From Candidatus Bathyarchaeota archaeon (lineage in GTDB: Archaea; Thermoproteota; Bathyarchaeia; TCS64): DNA of 64,000 bases. The notes beneath the pieces are model-generated. The model did not search any database. It was not told where the DNA came from and was given only the letters and a program-made list of their open reading frames with translations. The stretch spans positions 835,222-899,221 of the forward strand of contig CP070784.1 of NCBI GenBank assembly GCA_020346605.1, read 5' to 3'. The position numbers and the translations under genes were made by a program. This document shows, piece by piece, positions 41,331 through 50,950 of this stretch (its first letter is position 1; the number at the start of each line of letters is the position of its first letter).

Positions 41331-42050
41331 ATGACGGTCAAAATGCATGTGAATGGCGACCTCGGCGCTGATGTCGAGGAGCTGGTCCTCCGGGCTCTGA
41401 GCCACAGGGAGAGGCGGAATATTCTGAAGATTATCGAATCCTCGGAGGATGGCGTCGTCTACAGCGGAATACTGGGGGATACCGGCCTCTCCACGGGGCG
41501 CCTCAACTACCACCTGAAGGAGCTGGAAGGATTCATCGAGAGAAACGAGCAAAGGAAGTACCGTCTGACAGCCTTAGGGAAGAAGGCTGTACGACTGATG
41601 AACAACATAAGGGAGGACGTGGAAGAGAGCTACGAGGATTACACCACCGCTGCGAGGGCCAACAGGAAGGCCTTCATCCAGAGACACCTGAACCGGGCGT
41701 TCTATGTCGGAGCCGTCTTGTTCCTCCTCTGCCCTCTGGCCACCACATACTTCCTGTGGAACAACGTCGAGTTGTGGTGGATCGTTGGGACCGCGTGGCT
41801 GTTCTGCCTCCTTCTGATCTACTTCATGGACCGCGTGAGGAAGAAATCTCCGAGATACCTCATGGGGTTCATCGACTGGTTGGAGTGGAGAATGTACGGA
41901 GAAGGGTCCAACAGCAGACTGACCTCCATGTTCCCCGGTTCGAGGCTGGTCGTGGGATTGTTAATAGGCGCCGCTCTCGGGGCGATATTGGGAAAAGTAG
42001 GAGCGGGAATCCTCCTCGGCCTCTTCCTCGGTACTGCAATGGAGATATAA
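41331..42050 (+). CDS. Membrane-anchored winged-helix regulator, paralogue of the gene at 10350
   Basis: The 239-residue protein has a winged helix in residues about 10-90 (LVLRALSHRERRNILKIIES...GDTGLSTGRLNYHLKELEGFIERNEQRKYRLTALGKKAVRL), two central membrane segments (YVGAVLFLLCPLATTYFLW, WWIVGTAWLFCLLLIYFM) and a Gly-rich hydrophobic C-terminus (VVGLLIGAALGAILGKVGAGILLGLFLGTAM). The C-terminal part seems to fuse in one chain what the 10.3-kb operon encodes as two proteins. Start choice: ATG 41331 follows the TATA box by about 20 nt; ATG 41343 and TTG 41280 are alternatives. Confidence 0.72.
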   Translation: MTVKMHVNGDLGADVEELVLRALSHRERRNILKIIESSEDGVVYSGILGDTGLSTGRLNYHLKELEGFIERNEQRKYRLTALGKKAVRLMNNIREDVEESYEDYTTAARANRKAFIQRHLNRAFYVGAVLFLLCPLATTYFLWNNVELWWIVGTAWLFCLLLIYFMDRVRKKSPRYLMGFIDWLEWRMYGEGSNSRLTSMFPGSRLVVGLLIGAALGAILGKVGAGILLGLFLGTAMEI

Positions 42051-42172
42051 CTAGTCAGGTGGATTCCGAAGAGAAATCGTGTATTCACACGGCCGTCGAT
42101 TCTAACCTCAACTTGAGGAGCGGGAACAGTATCCCATATAAGAAATTGAATCACGGTAGGAGTCGTAGATAG

Positions 42173-42940
42173 TCACTGCTGCCTTGCTTCTGATCTCTCC
42201 CAGTAGTACTGGAACAGTTCTTTGCACCACCTGTGAGAGCGCTCATCAGTGGCGTGGAACCCCAAGTAGTCGAACCGTCCCCCCCTCATCGGGAAGCTGA
42301 TCCCAGCCACTTCCTTCTCCGACATGGCGATGAACACGTTGGCCCTCTCCAGCAGTCTGTTGAGGAATTGCCCTCTGGTCGTAGCCTCTTCGATGACCGG
42401 GCCCGGGCCATCCCAACCCGGCGGGAAGACTAAATCCCTCGGCTCGAGGAGCCTGACCTCGACGCCTTTCTTGACCGCATCCTCCAATTCGTCTAACGCG
42501 GTCATTAGGTACCTGTCAGTGAGCCTCCAGACGTACTCCTCCGCATCCAGTATCATACTCTCGACGTGGTGGAAGACCACCATCACGTCGTCGACGTAGC
42601 TGCTGTCCTTTAGTTCACCAATTCTCGTCACGAACTCTTGGGGGATCATCTCGAGCGAGTGGGAGCGGAAGTAGTTCCCATGCTCCGAGACGAACTCCAA
42701 TCCTGGAATCATCCTGAGAACCAATTCACCGTAGAAAGTCAGGCGATGGAAGCCATCCGCGTCCTTCATCGTAAGGCCGACGTCCCCGAGGCGAGTGACG
42801 TGCCTACTGCACTCTTGGTTGGTGAGATCCAGCTCCCTTGAGAGGTTAGTAATCTTCAGTGGCTTCTCTTCTAGTTTATTCAGTATCCTCAACCTGTCCT
42901 CGTTAGAGACCTCGAAGAGCAGGTCGCCCAGACGTTCCAT
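42173..42940 (-). CDS. FilR1/DUF1724-type archaeal transcriptional regulator
   Basis: The 255-residue protein has an N-terminal ArsR-like winged helix (LGDLLFEVSNEDRLRILNKLEEKPLKITNLSRELDLTNQECSRHVTRLGDVGL) and a C-terminal ligand domain similar to the methanogenesis regulator FilR1 middle domain (VFHHVESMILDAEEYVWRLTDRYLMTALDELEDAVKKGVEVRLLEPRDL). Such regulators respond to metabolites. ATG 42940 is taken; GTG 42949 is possible. A TTTAAG-like box lies near 42984. It diverges from the serine hydrolase at 43282. Confidence 0.83.
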   Translation of the reverse strand: MERLGDLLFEVSNEDRLRILNKLEEKPLKITNLSRELDLTNQECSRHVTRLGDVGLTMKDADGFHRLTFYGELVLRMIPGLEFVSEHGNYFRSHSLEMIPQEFVTRIGELKDSSYVDDVMVVFHHVESMILDAEEYVWRLTDRYLMTALDELEDAVKKGVEVRLLEPRDLVFPPGWDGPGPVIEEATTRGQFLNRLLERANVFIAMSEKEVAGISFPMRGGRFDYLGFHATDERSHRWCKELFQYYWERSEARQQ

Positions 42941-43207
42941 TCCTGACACCGGTCGATTACTAAATTACCATCCAGCACGATCTTAAATGTGCTACACTTT
43001 TCTTGAAGAGATCCTCTCTAAAATGTGTCAGGCTCAAATGTTACTGGCTCATGGCAGTTGAGAATGCTCTTTTTGGGAGACCGCTGGTATTTGTCGGGAA
43101 AACTGGTCTTAAACTCGCATCAGCGATGTTGAAAAACATACATCTCTCTTTGAGAGGTTTTATGTAAAGGGCGGAACGTAAAGGAACATGAGAACGCAGA
43201 TGGAGGA

Positions 43208-43280
43208 GGTAAACCCAGTGCGGTCTGTCAATTCTGGGCCTATTGGGTTGAGTTTACCGACTTCGCCATAAGTGGTAAAC
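43208..43280. promoter_or_regulatory. Three GGTAAAC/GTTTACC sites before the serine hydrolase gene
   Basis: GGTAAAC occurs at 43208-43214, its complement GTTTACC at 43252-43258, and GGTAAAC again at 43274-43280, two bases before the ATG. The first two form an inverted pair with CCCA/TGGG extending the arms. The last would overlap the translation start, so a bound repressor could block expression. The 341-nt gap 42941-43281 has no frame; a small hairpin CTCTC-TTT-GAGAG is at 43144-43156. Confidence 0.5.
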
Positions 43281-43281
43281 T

Positions 43282-44871
43282 ATGGGTGAAACAGATGTTG
43301 AGCCCAGGGCCTCGGTTTTTGACACTAGATCTCTCATTATGGTCGTGATCTTCGTGGGTGCGGTGACTGGTGGGAACCTCTGGCTGAACCGGGACGCCTC
43401 TCGATTAGGGTATGACACCTACTCAAAGTACGGTATTTCATTCGTCCACCCCCTGGGTGTAAGCTTCCGTGAGACCGTTGAGGATGTGGATTCGGGGGTC
43501 TATGGTCAGGTTCAGGGCACCTATGAGGGTGTCCCGGAAGTCTTCGGCGTCATATGGCGTACGTCTTCCTCTCCTTATGAGCCCGGGACGTTCCTGATCG
43601 AGGTCATGACACAAGCTCAAGAGACCGACGATATCCATGACCTGGGGCCCGTGTACGCCTCAACAAAGGACGGTGATGAGATGGACTACCAGCACTTCCA
43701 GATAACGGAGACAGACGGAGCCCTCCTTTTGGGGGTCGCGGGGGCCTGGTACGACGAGAAAATCTCCAGAGCCTACCTGTTCTACTACATAAGCATCCCC
43801 AAGGTGGTCGACCAGCAAGAACTGGAAAAGAAATTCCGGGATTATCTGGACACGTTCAAGAGCGTCGCCGAGGAGATAAAAGCCATGGATATTGAGGAGT
43901 ACTGGCCCACCAGCGGCTGGAGGTTCACAGAGCCCGAGGATGTGGGCGTAGAATCGGCGGGGCTGGAGGATTTGGTGGGTGCCATTCGCAGGAGCCGGTA
44001 CGACGTGGATAGCGTCTTAGTGGCGAGGAACGGCTACGTTGTCTTGGACGAGTACTTCCAGCCCTTCAGGGAGGGAGAACGGCACATTGTCTACAGCTGC
44101 ACCAAGAGCATCGTCTCCACACTCATAGGTATAGCCATCGACAAAGGATACATCGAGGGGGTGGACGTGCGGGTCCTCGACCTTTTCCCTGATAGGTCGG
44201 TGCAGAACCTGAACGCTTGGAAGGAGGGGATGACGCTGAGAGACCTGTTGACGATGACGGCAGGTTTCAACGCCCGGGACTCCTATCTGTATCAGTGGGA
44301 GGGGCTTGAGAGGATGCACGACAGCTCCGAGCCGCTCCAGTACGTCCTCGACCTACCCGTTACGGAGGAGCCGGGGACCAGGTTCGAGTACACCAACGGC
44401 GTCTCCCACCTCCTCTCCTGCATCATCAGCAGGACCACGGGGATGAGCGCCCTCGAATTCGCCCGAGAGCACCTCTTCGGACCCCTGGGTATCACGGACG
44501 TGGAGTGGAGGAGCGACCAGCAGGGGAGGAACTGGGGCTACAGCAGCATATACCTCACACCGCATGACATGGCGAAGATCGGCTTTCTCTTCCTGAAGAT
44601 GGGGGAGTGGGACGAGGAGCAGATCGTCCCCCGAGAGTGGGTGGAGGAGGCCACGATGAAGCACGTCGACGCCACTATGGTGGACGGCTACGGGTACCAA
44701 TGGTGGGTCGACTCCGATGGATACTACTTGGCGCTGGGGTACAAGGGGCAGCTCATATTCGTCGTCCCTAGCTTGGACCTAGTGGTCGTGTTCACAGGGG
44801 GAAGCCCCGAGACCTTCGATTTCTCGCTCCCCCTCATAGAGAGATACATCATTCCTGCGGTCGACCGGTGA
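43282..44871 (+). CDS. Membrane-anchored serine hydrolase, beta-lactamase (class C/esterase) fold
   Basis: The 529-residue protein has an N-terminal membrane segment (SLIMVVIFVGAVTGGNLWL, about residues 16-37), a domain of about 170 residues of unknown type, then a beta-lactamase/transpeptidase-like domain. The active Ser and Lys are in IVYSCTKSIVS (S-x-x-K), Tyr is in FEYTNGVSH (Y-x-N), and a GYKGQ near the C-terminus matches the third motif. Archaeal members are usually esterases or D-aminopeptidases rather than antibiotic hydrolases. It is probably extracellular and tethered. Confidence 0.85.
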   Translation: MGETDVEPRASVFDTRSLIMVVIFVGAVTGGNLWLNRDASRLGYDTYSKYGISFVHPLGVSFRETVEDVDSGVYGQVQGTYEGVPEVFGVIWRTSSSPYEPGTFLIEVMTQAQETDDIHDLGPVYASTKDGDEMDYQHFQITETDGALLLGVAGAWYDEKISRAYLFYYISIPKVVDQQELEKKFRDYLDTFKSVAEEIKAMDIEEYWPTSGWRFTEPEDVGVESAGLEDLVGAIRRSRYDVDSVLVARNGYVVLDEYFQPFREGERHIVYSCTKSIVSTLIGIAIDKGYIEGVDVRVLDLFPDRSVQNLNAWKEGMTLRDLLTMTAGFNARDSYLYQWEGLERMHDSSEPLQYVLDLPVTEEPGTRFEYTNGVSHLLSCIISRTTGMSALEFAREHLFGPLGITDVEWRSDQQGRNWGYSSIYLTPHDMAKIGFLFLKMGEWDEEQIVPREWVEEATMKHVDATMVDGYGYQWWVDSDGYYLALGYKGQLIFVVPSLDLVVVFTGGSPETFDFSLPLIERYIIPAVDR

Positions 44872-44885
44872 TCAACCCTCGTGCA

Positions 44886-46862
44886 TCATCTCTCAGGCAC
44901 TTCTGGCTTCAGGTATTTGTTGAACCATCTCAGCATGTGCTGAAGCCTCTCCTCCCGGTGCTTCGGCTTGCCGCTCCTGCTGAGCTCGTGAGTCTCGTCC
45001 GGGAAGCGGACCAGCTCCGTAGGCACATCGTTCAGCTTCAGCGCAGTGAACCACTGTTCTCCCTGCTCGATGGGGCACCTGAGGTCGTTCTCGCTGTGAA
45101 TTATAAGGCAAGGGGTCTTGACGGCGCCGGCGTACATGATGGGGCTGTGCCTGAGCTGCTCGACGATGTCCTCCCCCCAGAAGGTCTCCCGCCCCGATAT
45201 GCTCCGGGGCTGCATGAAGCCGATGTCGCTGACCCCGAACTTGCTTACCCAGTTGCAGATACTCCTGAAGGTGACCGCCGCGGCAAACCTGTCAGTCTGG
45301 GAGATTATCCAGTTGGTCATGTACCCTCCGTAGCTGCCACCGATGACTCCCAGCCTCTTCTCGTCGATGAAGGCATAGAGCCTCAGGGCCTCGTCGACGA
45401 AGGCCATGAGGTCCTCGTAGTCGCACTCCCCATAGTGGCCCATCACCGCTTGGCCGAACTTCTCGCTGTAGCCGCTGCTCCCCCTGGGATTGGTGTAGAT
45501 CACAGCGAAGCCCTGGGCGGCGAGTATCTGGAACTCGTGGAAGATGCAGTCCCCGTAGAGCCCTGAAGGCCCACCGTGGATCTCCAGTATCGTAGGGTAC
45601 CTCTCGCCCTCTTGGAAGTCAGCGGGCCTCATCATCCAGCCATCAACCTCGTCCCCCAAGGCGTTCACGAAGGCGAAGCGCTCTGGCTCGATCAGGTCGA
45701 GGCTCCTCAGGAGCCTGTCGTTGAAGCTCGTGAGTCTCCTATCCCCCTCCCCGTCCTGGACCCAGATTTCGGCCGGAGTCGTGGCGCTCAGTGAGTTGTA
45801 GGCAATCACGCCATCTCCGGAGAGGCTGAACCCGTCCACCGCCTTGCCGGTGACGACGTCCTCGATAGGTCCACCGCCGGCAGCGACTCTGTGGACGTTC
45901 GCGTGGGGGATGCTCGCCGCCTTGAAGTAGATGTGGCCCCCGTCCTCGCTCCAGATCGCGCCGGGGCGCGGTGTAGCGACCCTGAGGTCCCCTCCGACGC
46001 CTGCGTTGACCGCCTTATCGAGGGAACCGGTGAGGTTCTTCATTCTGCCGCCCTCTGATGACATCACCCAGACATCTGAGTAGACCGCAAGCTCGTCCGG
46101 CCTGTCGTGCCCGATAAACGCCAGCCGATCCCCGTCCGGGGAGAAGGACACGTCGGAGATGAAATGACTCCCCCCGGTCAGTTTCCGGGGCTCACCCCCT
46201 TTCGAGGGCATCAGGTAAAGATCCCTCACCCTGCTGGTGTCAGCGTCCTCCTCCATGTTGGCCACGAAGACGATGGCCTCTCCGCCAGGCCTCCAGGCGG
46301 CCGCGTCTACGTCATATTCTCCCTTGGTGAACTGCTTGGGCTTCCTGCCTAGTCGAGCGGTGAACAGGTGGATGCGGCGCCCATTGTAGAAGCCGATCCC
46401 GTTGAGCTTGTGCTTGATGCGCTTGATAACCTTGATATCCGTGTCTGGTTTCTCCTCCGTCCACACCCTCGATAGGAAGAGCACGCTCTTCGAATCGGGT
46501 GCCCAGGCGGGCTTCGAAACCCCGAGCTCCATCTCCGCCACCATACTTGCCTCGCCACCGTTGCACGGCATCACCCAGACCTGTGTCTTCTTGTCTTCCG
46601 TCTCTCTACCGCTGGAGAGGAAAAGAAGTTGTTTACCATCCGGCGACCAGCGGGGGTATGTGTCCCTTCCGATGCCGTGGGTGAACTGAACCCCCTCGCC
46701 AGAACCCCTGTCCACCGTCCAGATGTGCCGCTCGTAAGAGTCCTTGTCGTGGTTAATAGTGGACAGTACGAACGCTATCCTCTCTCCGTCGGGGTGGATC
46801 TGGGGATCTGAGACGAATTTGAACCTCCGAAGGTCTTCAACCCTCACTTTCTTGGGAGACAT
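44886..46862 (-). CDS. S9-family prolyl oligopeptidase / acylaminoacyl-peptidase
   Basis: The protein of about 658 residues has an N-terminal beta-propeller (repeats such as PRWSPDGKQLLFLSS, PAWAPDSKSVLFLSR, VSFSPDGDRLAFIGHD) and a C-terminal alpha/beta hydrolase domain. The nucleophile is in VIGGSYGGYMTNW, the Asp in LIIHSENDLRCPIEQGEQWF and the His in PDETHELSRSGKP. It cleaves peptides of limited length. The ATG at 46862 is chosen (SD-like GGGGTGA upstream); the frame extends to 46889. There is no signal peptide, so it is probably cytosolic. Confidence 0.92.
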   Translation of the reverse strand: MSPKKVRVEDLRRFKFVSDPQIHPDGERIAFVLSTINHDKDSYERHIWTVDRGSGEGVQFTHGIGRDTYPRWSPDGKQLLFLSSGRETEDKKTQVWVMPCNGGEASMVAEMELGVSKPAWAPDSKSVLFLSRVWTEEKPDTDIKVIKRIKHKLNGIGFYNGRRIHLFTARLGRKPKQFTKGEYDVDAAAWRPGGEAIVFVANMEEDADTSRVRDLYLMPSKGGEPRKLTGGSHFISDVSFSPDGDRLAFIGHDRPDELAVYSDVWVMSSEGGRMKNLTGSLDKAVNAGVGGDLRVATPRPGAIWSEDGGHIYFKAASIPHANVHRVAAGGGPIEDVVTGKAVDGFSLSGDGVIAYNSLSATTPAEIWVQDGEGDRRLTSFNDRLLRSLDLIEPERFAFVNALGDEVDGWMMRPADFQEGERYPTILEIHGGPSGLYGDCIFHEFQILAAQGFAVIYTNPRGSSGYSEKFGQAVMGHYGECDYEDLMAFVDEALRLYAFIDEKRLGVIGGSYGGYMTNWIISQTDRFAAAVTFRSICNWVSKFGVSDIGFMQPRSISGRETFWGEDIVEQLRHSPIMYAGAVKTPCLIIHSENDLRCPIEQGEQWFTALKLNDVPTELVRFPDETHELSRSGKPKHREERLQHMLRWFNKYLKPEVPER

Positions 46863-47045
46863 CTTCACCCCTATGATGCATCTCGACACGATTTAACTCC
46901 ATGGCCCACGCTCTCAGATACGTTATGTTAATATTGAATGAAATCCGCGGATACCAACCTATCAAAAAACCCAGATGAGCCCCTTTTTGAGGGGATTTCA
47001 GGCCGAAATGAATGATTTTTAATATTTCATAGACAACATATACAT

Positions 47046-49577
47046 ATGTCACAAAATATCCCGTCGCCCGAGGAGTTTTTCGGGCACAAGATGGGAGCGG
47101 ACAGGACACTGGTCCGCTGGGACAGGATCGTCGAGTACTTCTGGGCCCTGGACAGGTCGCTCTGCGTCAAGGTCGACGAGCTGGGCACCTCCACAGAGGG
47201 AAACCCCTTCCTCTTGGTGATGGTCTCCTCGCCCGAGAACATTGAGAACGCCGAGAAGATCAGGGAGATGAGCTTCAGCATCGCCCACCCCAAAGGGCTG
47301 AGCGACGGGGAGATCGAGAAGATCATCGTCGAGGGCAAGACCGTGGTCGTCATGACCATGAGCCTCCACGCTTCCGAGATCGGGGGCACCCAGATGTCCC
47401 CTGAGCTCTGCTACGAGGTCGCCACCAGCCCCGAGCTGGAGGAGGTCCGCAGTAACACCGTTCTCCTCGTGGTCCCGAGCTTCAACCCCGACGGCCAGAT
47501 CATGGTCACAGACTGGTACAACGAGAACCTCGACACAGAGTACGAGGGAGGGCCGCTCCCCTACCTCTACCACAAGTACGTGGGGCACGACAACAACAGG
47601 GACGCCATCCACAACAGCCAGGTGGAGGCCCAGATGGTCTCGAGGGTGATGTACAAGGAGTGGTACCCCCAGGCCTACATCGACCACCACCACATGGGGA
47701 GCTACGGAGCCAGGTTCTACATACCACCCTTCGCGAACCCCATCGACGACAAAGTGGACCCCCTCATCTGGACGGAGCAGCAGCTCTACGGGGCCATGAT
47801 GGCGACGATGCTGGAGGGCTCTGGGAAGACCGGCATCGAATCGGCTGCCACCTACCCGGGGGAGTTCATGCCCACATTCAACTACATACCTTGCTGGCAC
47901 AACATCTGCGGCATGCTCACGGAGTCCTCCTCTGCGAAACTCGCAACGCCCACGTACGTCCACTACCACCAGCTCAAGCCCAGCAGGCGGGGGCGCCCCG
48001 AGTACAGGACCCAGATGGGCTTCCCACACCCCTGGCCCGGGGGCTGGTGGAGGCTCAGGGACATCGTAGAGCAGCAGAAGATCGCATCACTGGCGACGCT
48101 GAAGGTCGCCGCGAGCCACAGGGCCATGATCCTCAGGAACATGTACATGAAGGCGAAGCGGAGCATCGACGCCGGCCTAAACGAGGCTCCCTACGCTTTC
48201 ATCGTCAAGCCGGAGCAGCACGACGAGCTGATGGCCTACAAGTTCATGAAGCTCATCATGGACATGGACGTCGCCGTGAGCAGGAGCACCAAGGAGTTCA
48301 AGGCCGAAGGCGTCACTTACCCGAGGGGAACCTTCGCCATCTTCACCTCCCAGCCCATCAGGCCCTACATCATGAGCCTGCTCAGGAGGACTTTCTACCA
48401 CGCGGGCCCCTTCAGCTTCAACTCCGACGGTACCCCCATCTCACCGTACGACCTCTGTACCTACAACATCGCCGAGTTCATGGGCGTCAACCTCCACGAG
48501 GTCAAGGCACCGTTCGAGGGGGCCTTCGAGGAGCTGCCTTCGATAAGGTACCCCAGGGGCTCAGTGGACGAGGGAGCTTCCGGCTGGCTGCTGGACTGCC
48601 GCCACAACGACAGCTTCGCAGCCGTCAGCCGCCTGCTACGCAGAGGCATCGAGATCCACCGCATCGATGGACCCGTCGAGGCAGGGGACGCAACCTTCGG
48701 CAAGGGGTCGTTCTACATCCCCACCGGTGACGGCGTCGAGGAGGATGTGAAGAGGCAGTCCAAGAGGCTGCACCTGACCTTCGCAGCTGCTCCTTCCTCC
48801 GAGTTCGGACGCAGGCAGGTGAAGATGCTCAGGGTCGGCATGTACCAGAGGTACAGGGGGGGCAACATGGACGAGGGCTGGACCCGATGGCTTCTGGAGC
48901 AGTTCAGGTTCAGGTACAAGAAGCTGATGGACGCCGACATCAAGCGGGGCAGGCTCGCGAACAAGTTTGACGTCATCGTTCTGCCCAGCGACACCAAGGA
49001 GATGATCACGGGGGAGGGCATCGAGGAGTACTACAAGAAGCGGTTCGGCGGAGCGCGTGCGCCCCCCAAGTACCCCGAGAAGTACGAAACGGGTCTCGGC
49101 AAGGAGGGCACGGAGAAGCTGAAGGAGTTCGTCGAGGAGGGCGGTCTACTGGTCTGCCTGGCCTCTGCGTCGGAATACGCCATCGAGGCGCTGGAGCTTC
49201 CTGTGAAGAACGTCCTGGACGGGGTGAAGTCGACGGAGTTCTTCTGCCCCGGTTCGACGCTGCACGTCGACGTAAACAAGGAGAGCCCGTTGTCTGAAGG
49301 CGTTCAGGACGACCTCCTCGTGATATTCAGGAACAACCCCGCCTTCGAGGTGACTCCCAACCCGGACAACGCGGACCTGCAGGTCGTCCTCTCCTACCCT
49401 GACAAGCACATCATGGAGAGTGGGTGGCTCATAGGTGAGAAGCACCTGAGCAGGAAGGGTGCGCTGATCGACGCCAAGAAGGGCCAGGGCAGGGTTGTGC
49501 TCTTCGGGTTCTCACCTCAGTTCAGGGCTCAGAGCGACGCCACGTTTAAGCTGCTCTTCAACTGCCTGCTGGGCTGA
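47046..49577 (+). CDS. Large M14-family zinc carboxypeptidase-like protein
   Basis: The 843-residue protein has an N-terminal M14 domain with ligands in MSLHASEIGGTQM (H-x-x-E) and, in the later part, IDHHHMGSYGARF (third His). VVPSFNPDGQ is the substrate-binding NPDG motif, followed by DNNRD. A C-terminal part (from about residue 640: FDVIVLPSDTKEMI, EEGGLLVCLASASEYAIEAL, VLFGFSPQFRAQSD) resembles a class I glutamine amidotransferase-like domain. The absence of a signal peptide is unusual for large M14 enzymes and points to intracellular peptide processing. Confidence 0.87.
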   Translation: MSQNIPSPEEFFGHKMGADRTLVRWDRIVEYFWALDRSLCVKVDELGTSTEGNPFLLVMVSSPENIENAEKIREMSFSIAHPKGLSDGEIEKIIVEGKTVVVMTMSLHASEIGGTQMSPELCYEVATSPELEEVRSNTVLLVVPSFNPDGQIMVTDWYNENLDTEYEGGPLPYLYHKYVGHDNNRDAIHNSQVEAQMVSRVMYKEWYPQAYIDHHHMGSYGARFYIPPFANPIDDKVDPLIWTEQQLYGAMMATMLEGSGKTGIESAATYPGEFMPTFNYIPCWHNICGMLTESSSAKLATPTYVHYHQLKPSRRGRPEYRTQMGFPHPWPGGWWRLRDIVEQQKIASLATLKVAASHRAMILRNMYMKAKRSIDAGLNEAPYAFIVKPEQHDELMAYKFMKLIMDMDVAVSRSTKEFKAEGVTYPRGTFAIFTSQPIRPYIMSLLRRTFYHAGPFSFNSDGTPISPYDLCTYNIAEFMGVNLHEVKAPFEGAFEELPSIRYPRGSVDEGASGWLLDCRHNDSFAAVSRLLRRGIEIHRIDGPVEAGDATFGKGSFYIPTGDGVEEDVKRQSKRLHLTFAAAPSSEFGRRQVKMLRVGMYQRYRGGNMDEGWTRWLLEQFRFRYKKLMDADIKRGRLANKFDVIVLPSDTKEMITGEGIEEYYKKRFGGARAPPKYPEKYETGLGKEGTEKLKEFVEEGGLLVCLASASEYAIEALELPVKNVLDGVKSTEFFCPGSTLHVDVNKESPLSEGVQDDLLVIFRNNPAFEVTPNPDNADLQVVLSYPDKHIMESGWLIGEKHLSRKGALIDAKKGQGRVVLFGFSPQFRAQSDATFKLLFNCLLG

Positions 49578-49678
49578 CCCATCCTACATATACTCAACCT
49601 TATTTTTCCTTCTCCGTTTATTTCGGACTATAGAAACGAAGACGTTTTATACACCACACAATGTAGCTAAAGAGAAAA

Positions 49679-50857
49679 GTGATAAGATTGACTGTTGAAA
49701 AATTCGCGAAGAAGGAACTCCTTGCCATAATGGCTGCCTATCGCGGCGCCGGTACTCGCGCTAGGGTCGGACCCGTGGAGGGAATGATCAACTTGGGTGC
49801 CGGTGATCCGGACTTTAATCAGCCCGAATTCATCAATAAGGCCGTCTACGAAGCGATGAAGGAGGGTTATACACACTACTCCTTCGGCGGCGACTCAGGA
49901 TTCAAGGCAGCAATCGCCAAGTACTACAAGAAATACGGCGTCGACATCGACCCCAATACCCAGATCCTGATAGAGTCTGGCGGAAGCCAAGCCATCTTCA
50001 AGTCATTCGCCGCCATCCTCAACCCCGGTGACGAGATCCTGATTCTGGATCCGGCGTACCAGGGGTACAGGGCCCCCGCGGCCTATTTCGGCGCGACGAT
50101 GACAAGGGCGAATCAGACCAAGGACAAGAGCGGTCTCTTCAGGCCCGACATGGGCAATATCGAGACCGCAATCACTGAAAAGACCAAGGCCATGCTCATC
50201 TGCAACCCCGACAACCCGTGTGGCACCGTCTACACGGAGAAGGAGCTGGCGAAGCTCGCCGAGATCGCGGTGGAGAAGGACATCGTCCTCATCGCCGACG
50301 AGATCTACACGGAGTTCGTCTGGGGAGACAACAAGCACAGGGCGATCATAAACATGCCCGGCATGGAGGAGAGGACCATGGTCCTCATGAGCTTCTCCAA
50401 GACCTTCGCCTGGACTGGTTGCAGGGCCGGCTACGTCATCGCGGGCCCAGAGCTCGCGAGGCTGGTAGGGATGGTACCCACCGGCATCTGCAGCATGCCC
50501 GTCGCCTTCCAGAAGGCCGGAACCCTCGCCTTGGAGAAGGGCTGGGACTTCGTCGACGAGATGAGGACGGCGTACAAGAAGCGCATCGACTACATCGTCC
50601 CCCGGCTCAACGAGATCGATGGGATCAGCTGCCCGTACCCCGAAGGCGCGTTCTATGTGTTCGCAGACATCTCCGAGCTGAACGTACCATCGGCGAAGTT
50701 CGCCATGGACTTCTTCCAGAAGGAGAAGGTGCGCTGCGCACCCGGCATCGGCTATGGCGCCAACGGCGAGGGCCACATAAGGTTCGCCCTCGTCAGGCCC
50801 GTCGATATCCTGAAGGAGACCTGCGACAGACTCGAGAGGTACGCGAAAGGGCTGTAA
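49679..50857 (+). CDS. Class I/II PLP-dependent aminotransferase
   Basis: The 392-residue fold-type I enzyme has the Schiff-base Lys at residue 241 (SFSKTFAWTGCRAGYV), Asp207 and Tyr210 (IADEIYTEFVW), Asn in CNPDNPCG and a C-terminal Arg in HIRFALVRP that binds the substrate carboxylate. This is the aspartate/aromatic aminotransferase group, here likely serving amino-acid catabolism. The GTG start at 49679 lies just after a TTTTATAC box (about 49643-49652). A hairpin-T-run terminator follows. Confidence 0.9.
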   Translation: MIRLTVEKFAKKELLAIMAAYRGAGTRARVGPVEGMINLGAGDPDFNQPEFINKAVYEAMKEGYTHYSFGGDSGFKAAIAKYYKKYGVDIDPNTQILIESGGSQAIFKSFAAILNPGDEILILDPAYQGYRAPAAYFGATMTRANQTKDKSGLFRPDMGNIETAITEKTKAMLICNPDNPCGTVYTEKELAKLAEIAVEKDIVLIADEIYTEFVWGDNKHRAIINMPGMEERTMVLMSFSKTFAWTGCRAGYVIAGPELARLVGMVPTGICSMPVAFQKAGTLALEKGWDFVDEMRTAYKKRIDYIVPRLNEIDGISCPYPEGAFYVFADISELNVPSAKFAMDFFQKEKVRCAPGIGYGANGEGHIRFALVRPVDILKETCDRLERYAKGL

Positions 50858-50886
50858 TACAAGCCCCCTAAATTTTTTCTCTTTTC
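50849..50886 (+). terminator. Hairpin plus T-rich terminator after the aminotransferase
   Basis: GGGCT at 50849-50853 pairs with AGCCC at 50862-50866, followed by AATTTTTTCTCTTTTC at 50871-50886. Confidence 0.55.
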
Positions 50887-50950
50887 AGAAATAACAGAAA
50901 CCCTACGCCGTAGAGCATAGGCTCCGTCGTATACTTTCTGTTCGTCGTTA

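Noticed and set aside
43144..43156. Hairpin CTCTC-TTT-GAGAG as a terminator
   Set aside because: No gene ends just upstream; the following GTTTTATG more likely belongs to the promoter of the serine hydrolase.
47049..48029. 326-codon reverse frame opposite the M14 peptidase
   Set aside because: Shadow of a strongly biased gene; its composition (Val, Gly, Leu, His rich) is typical of antisense frames and no motif is seen.
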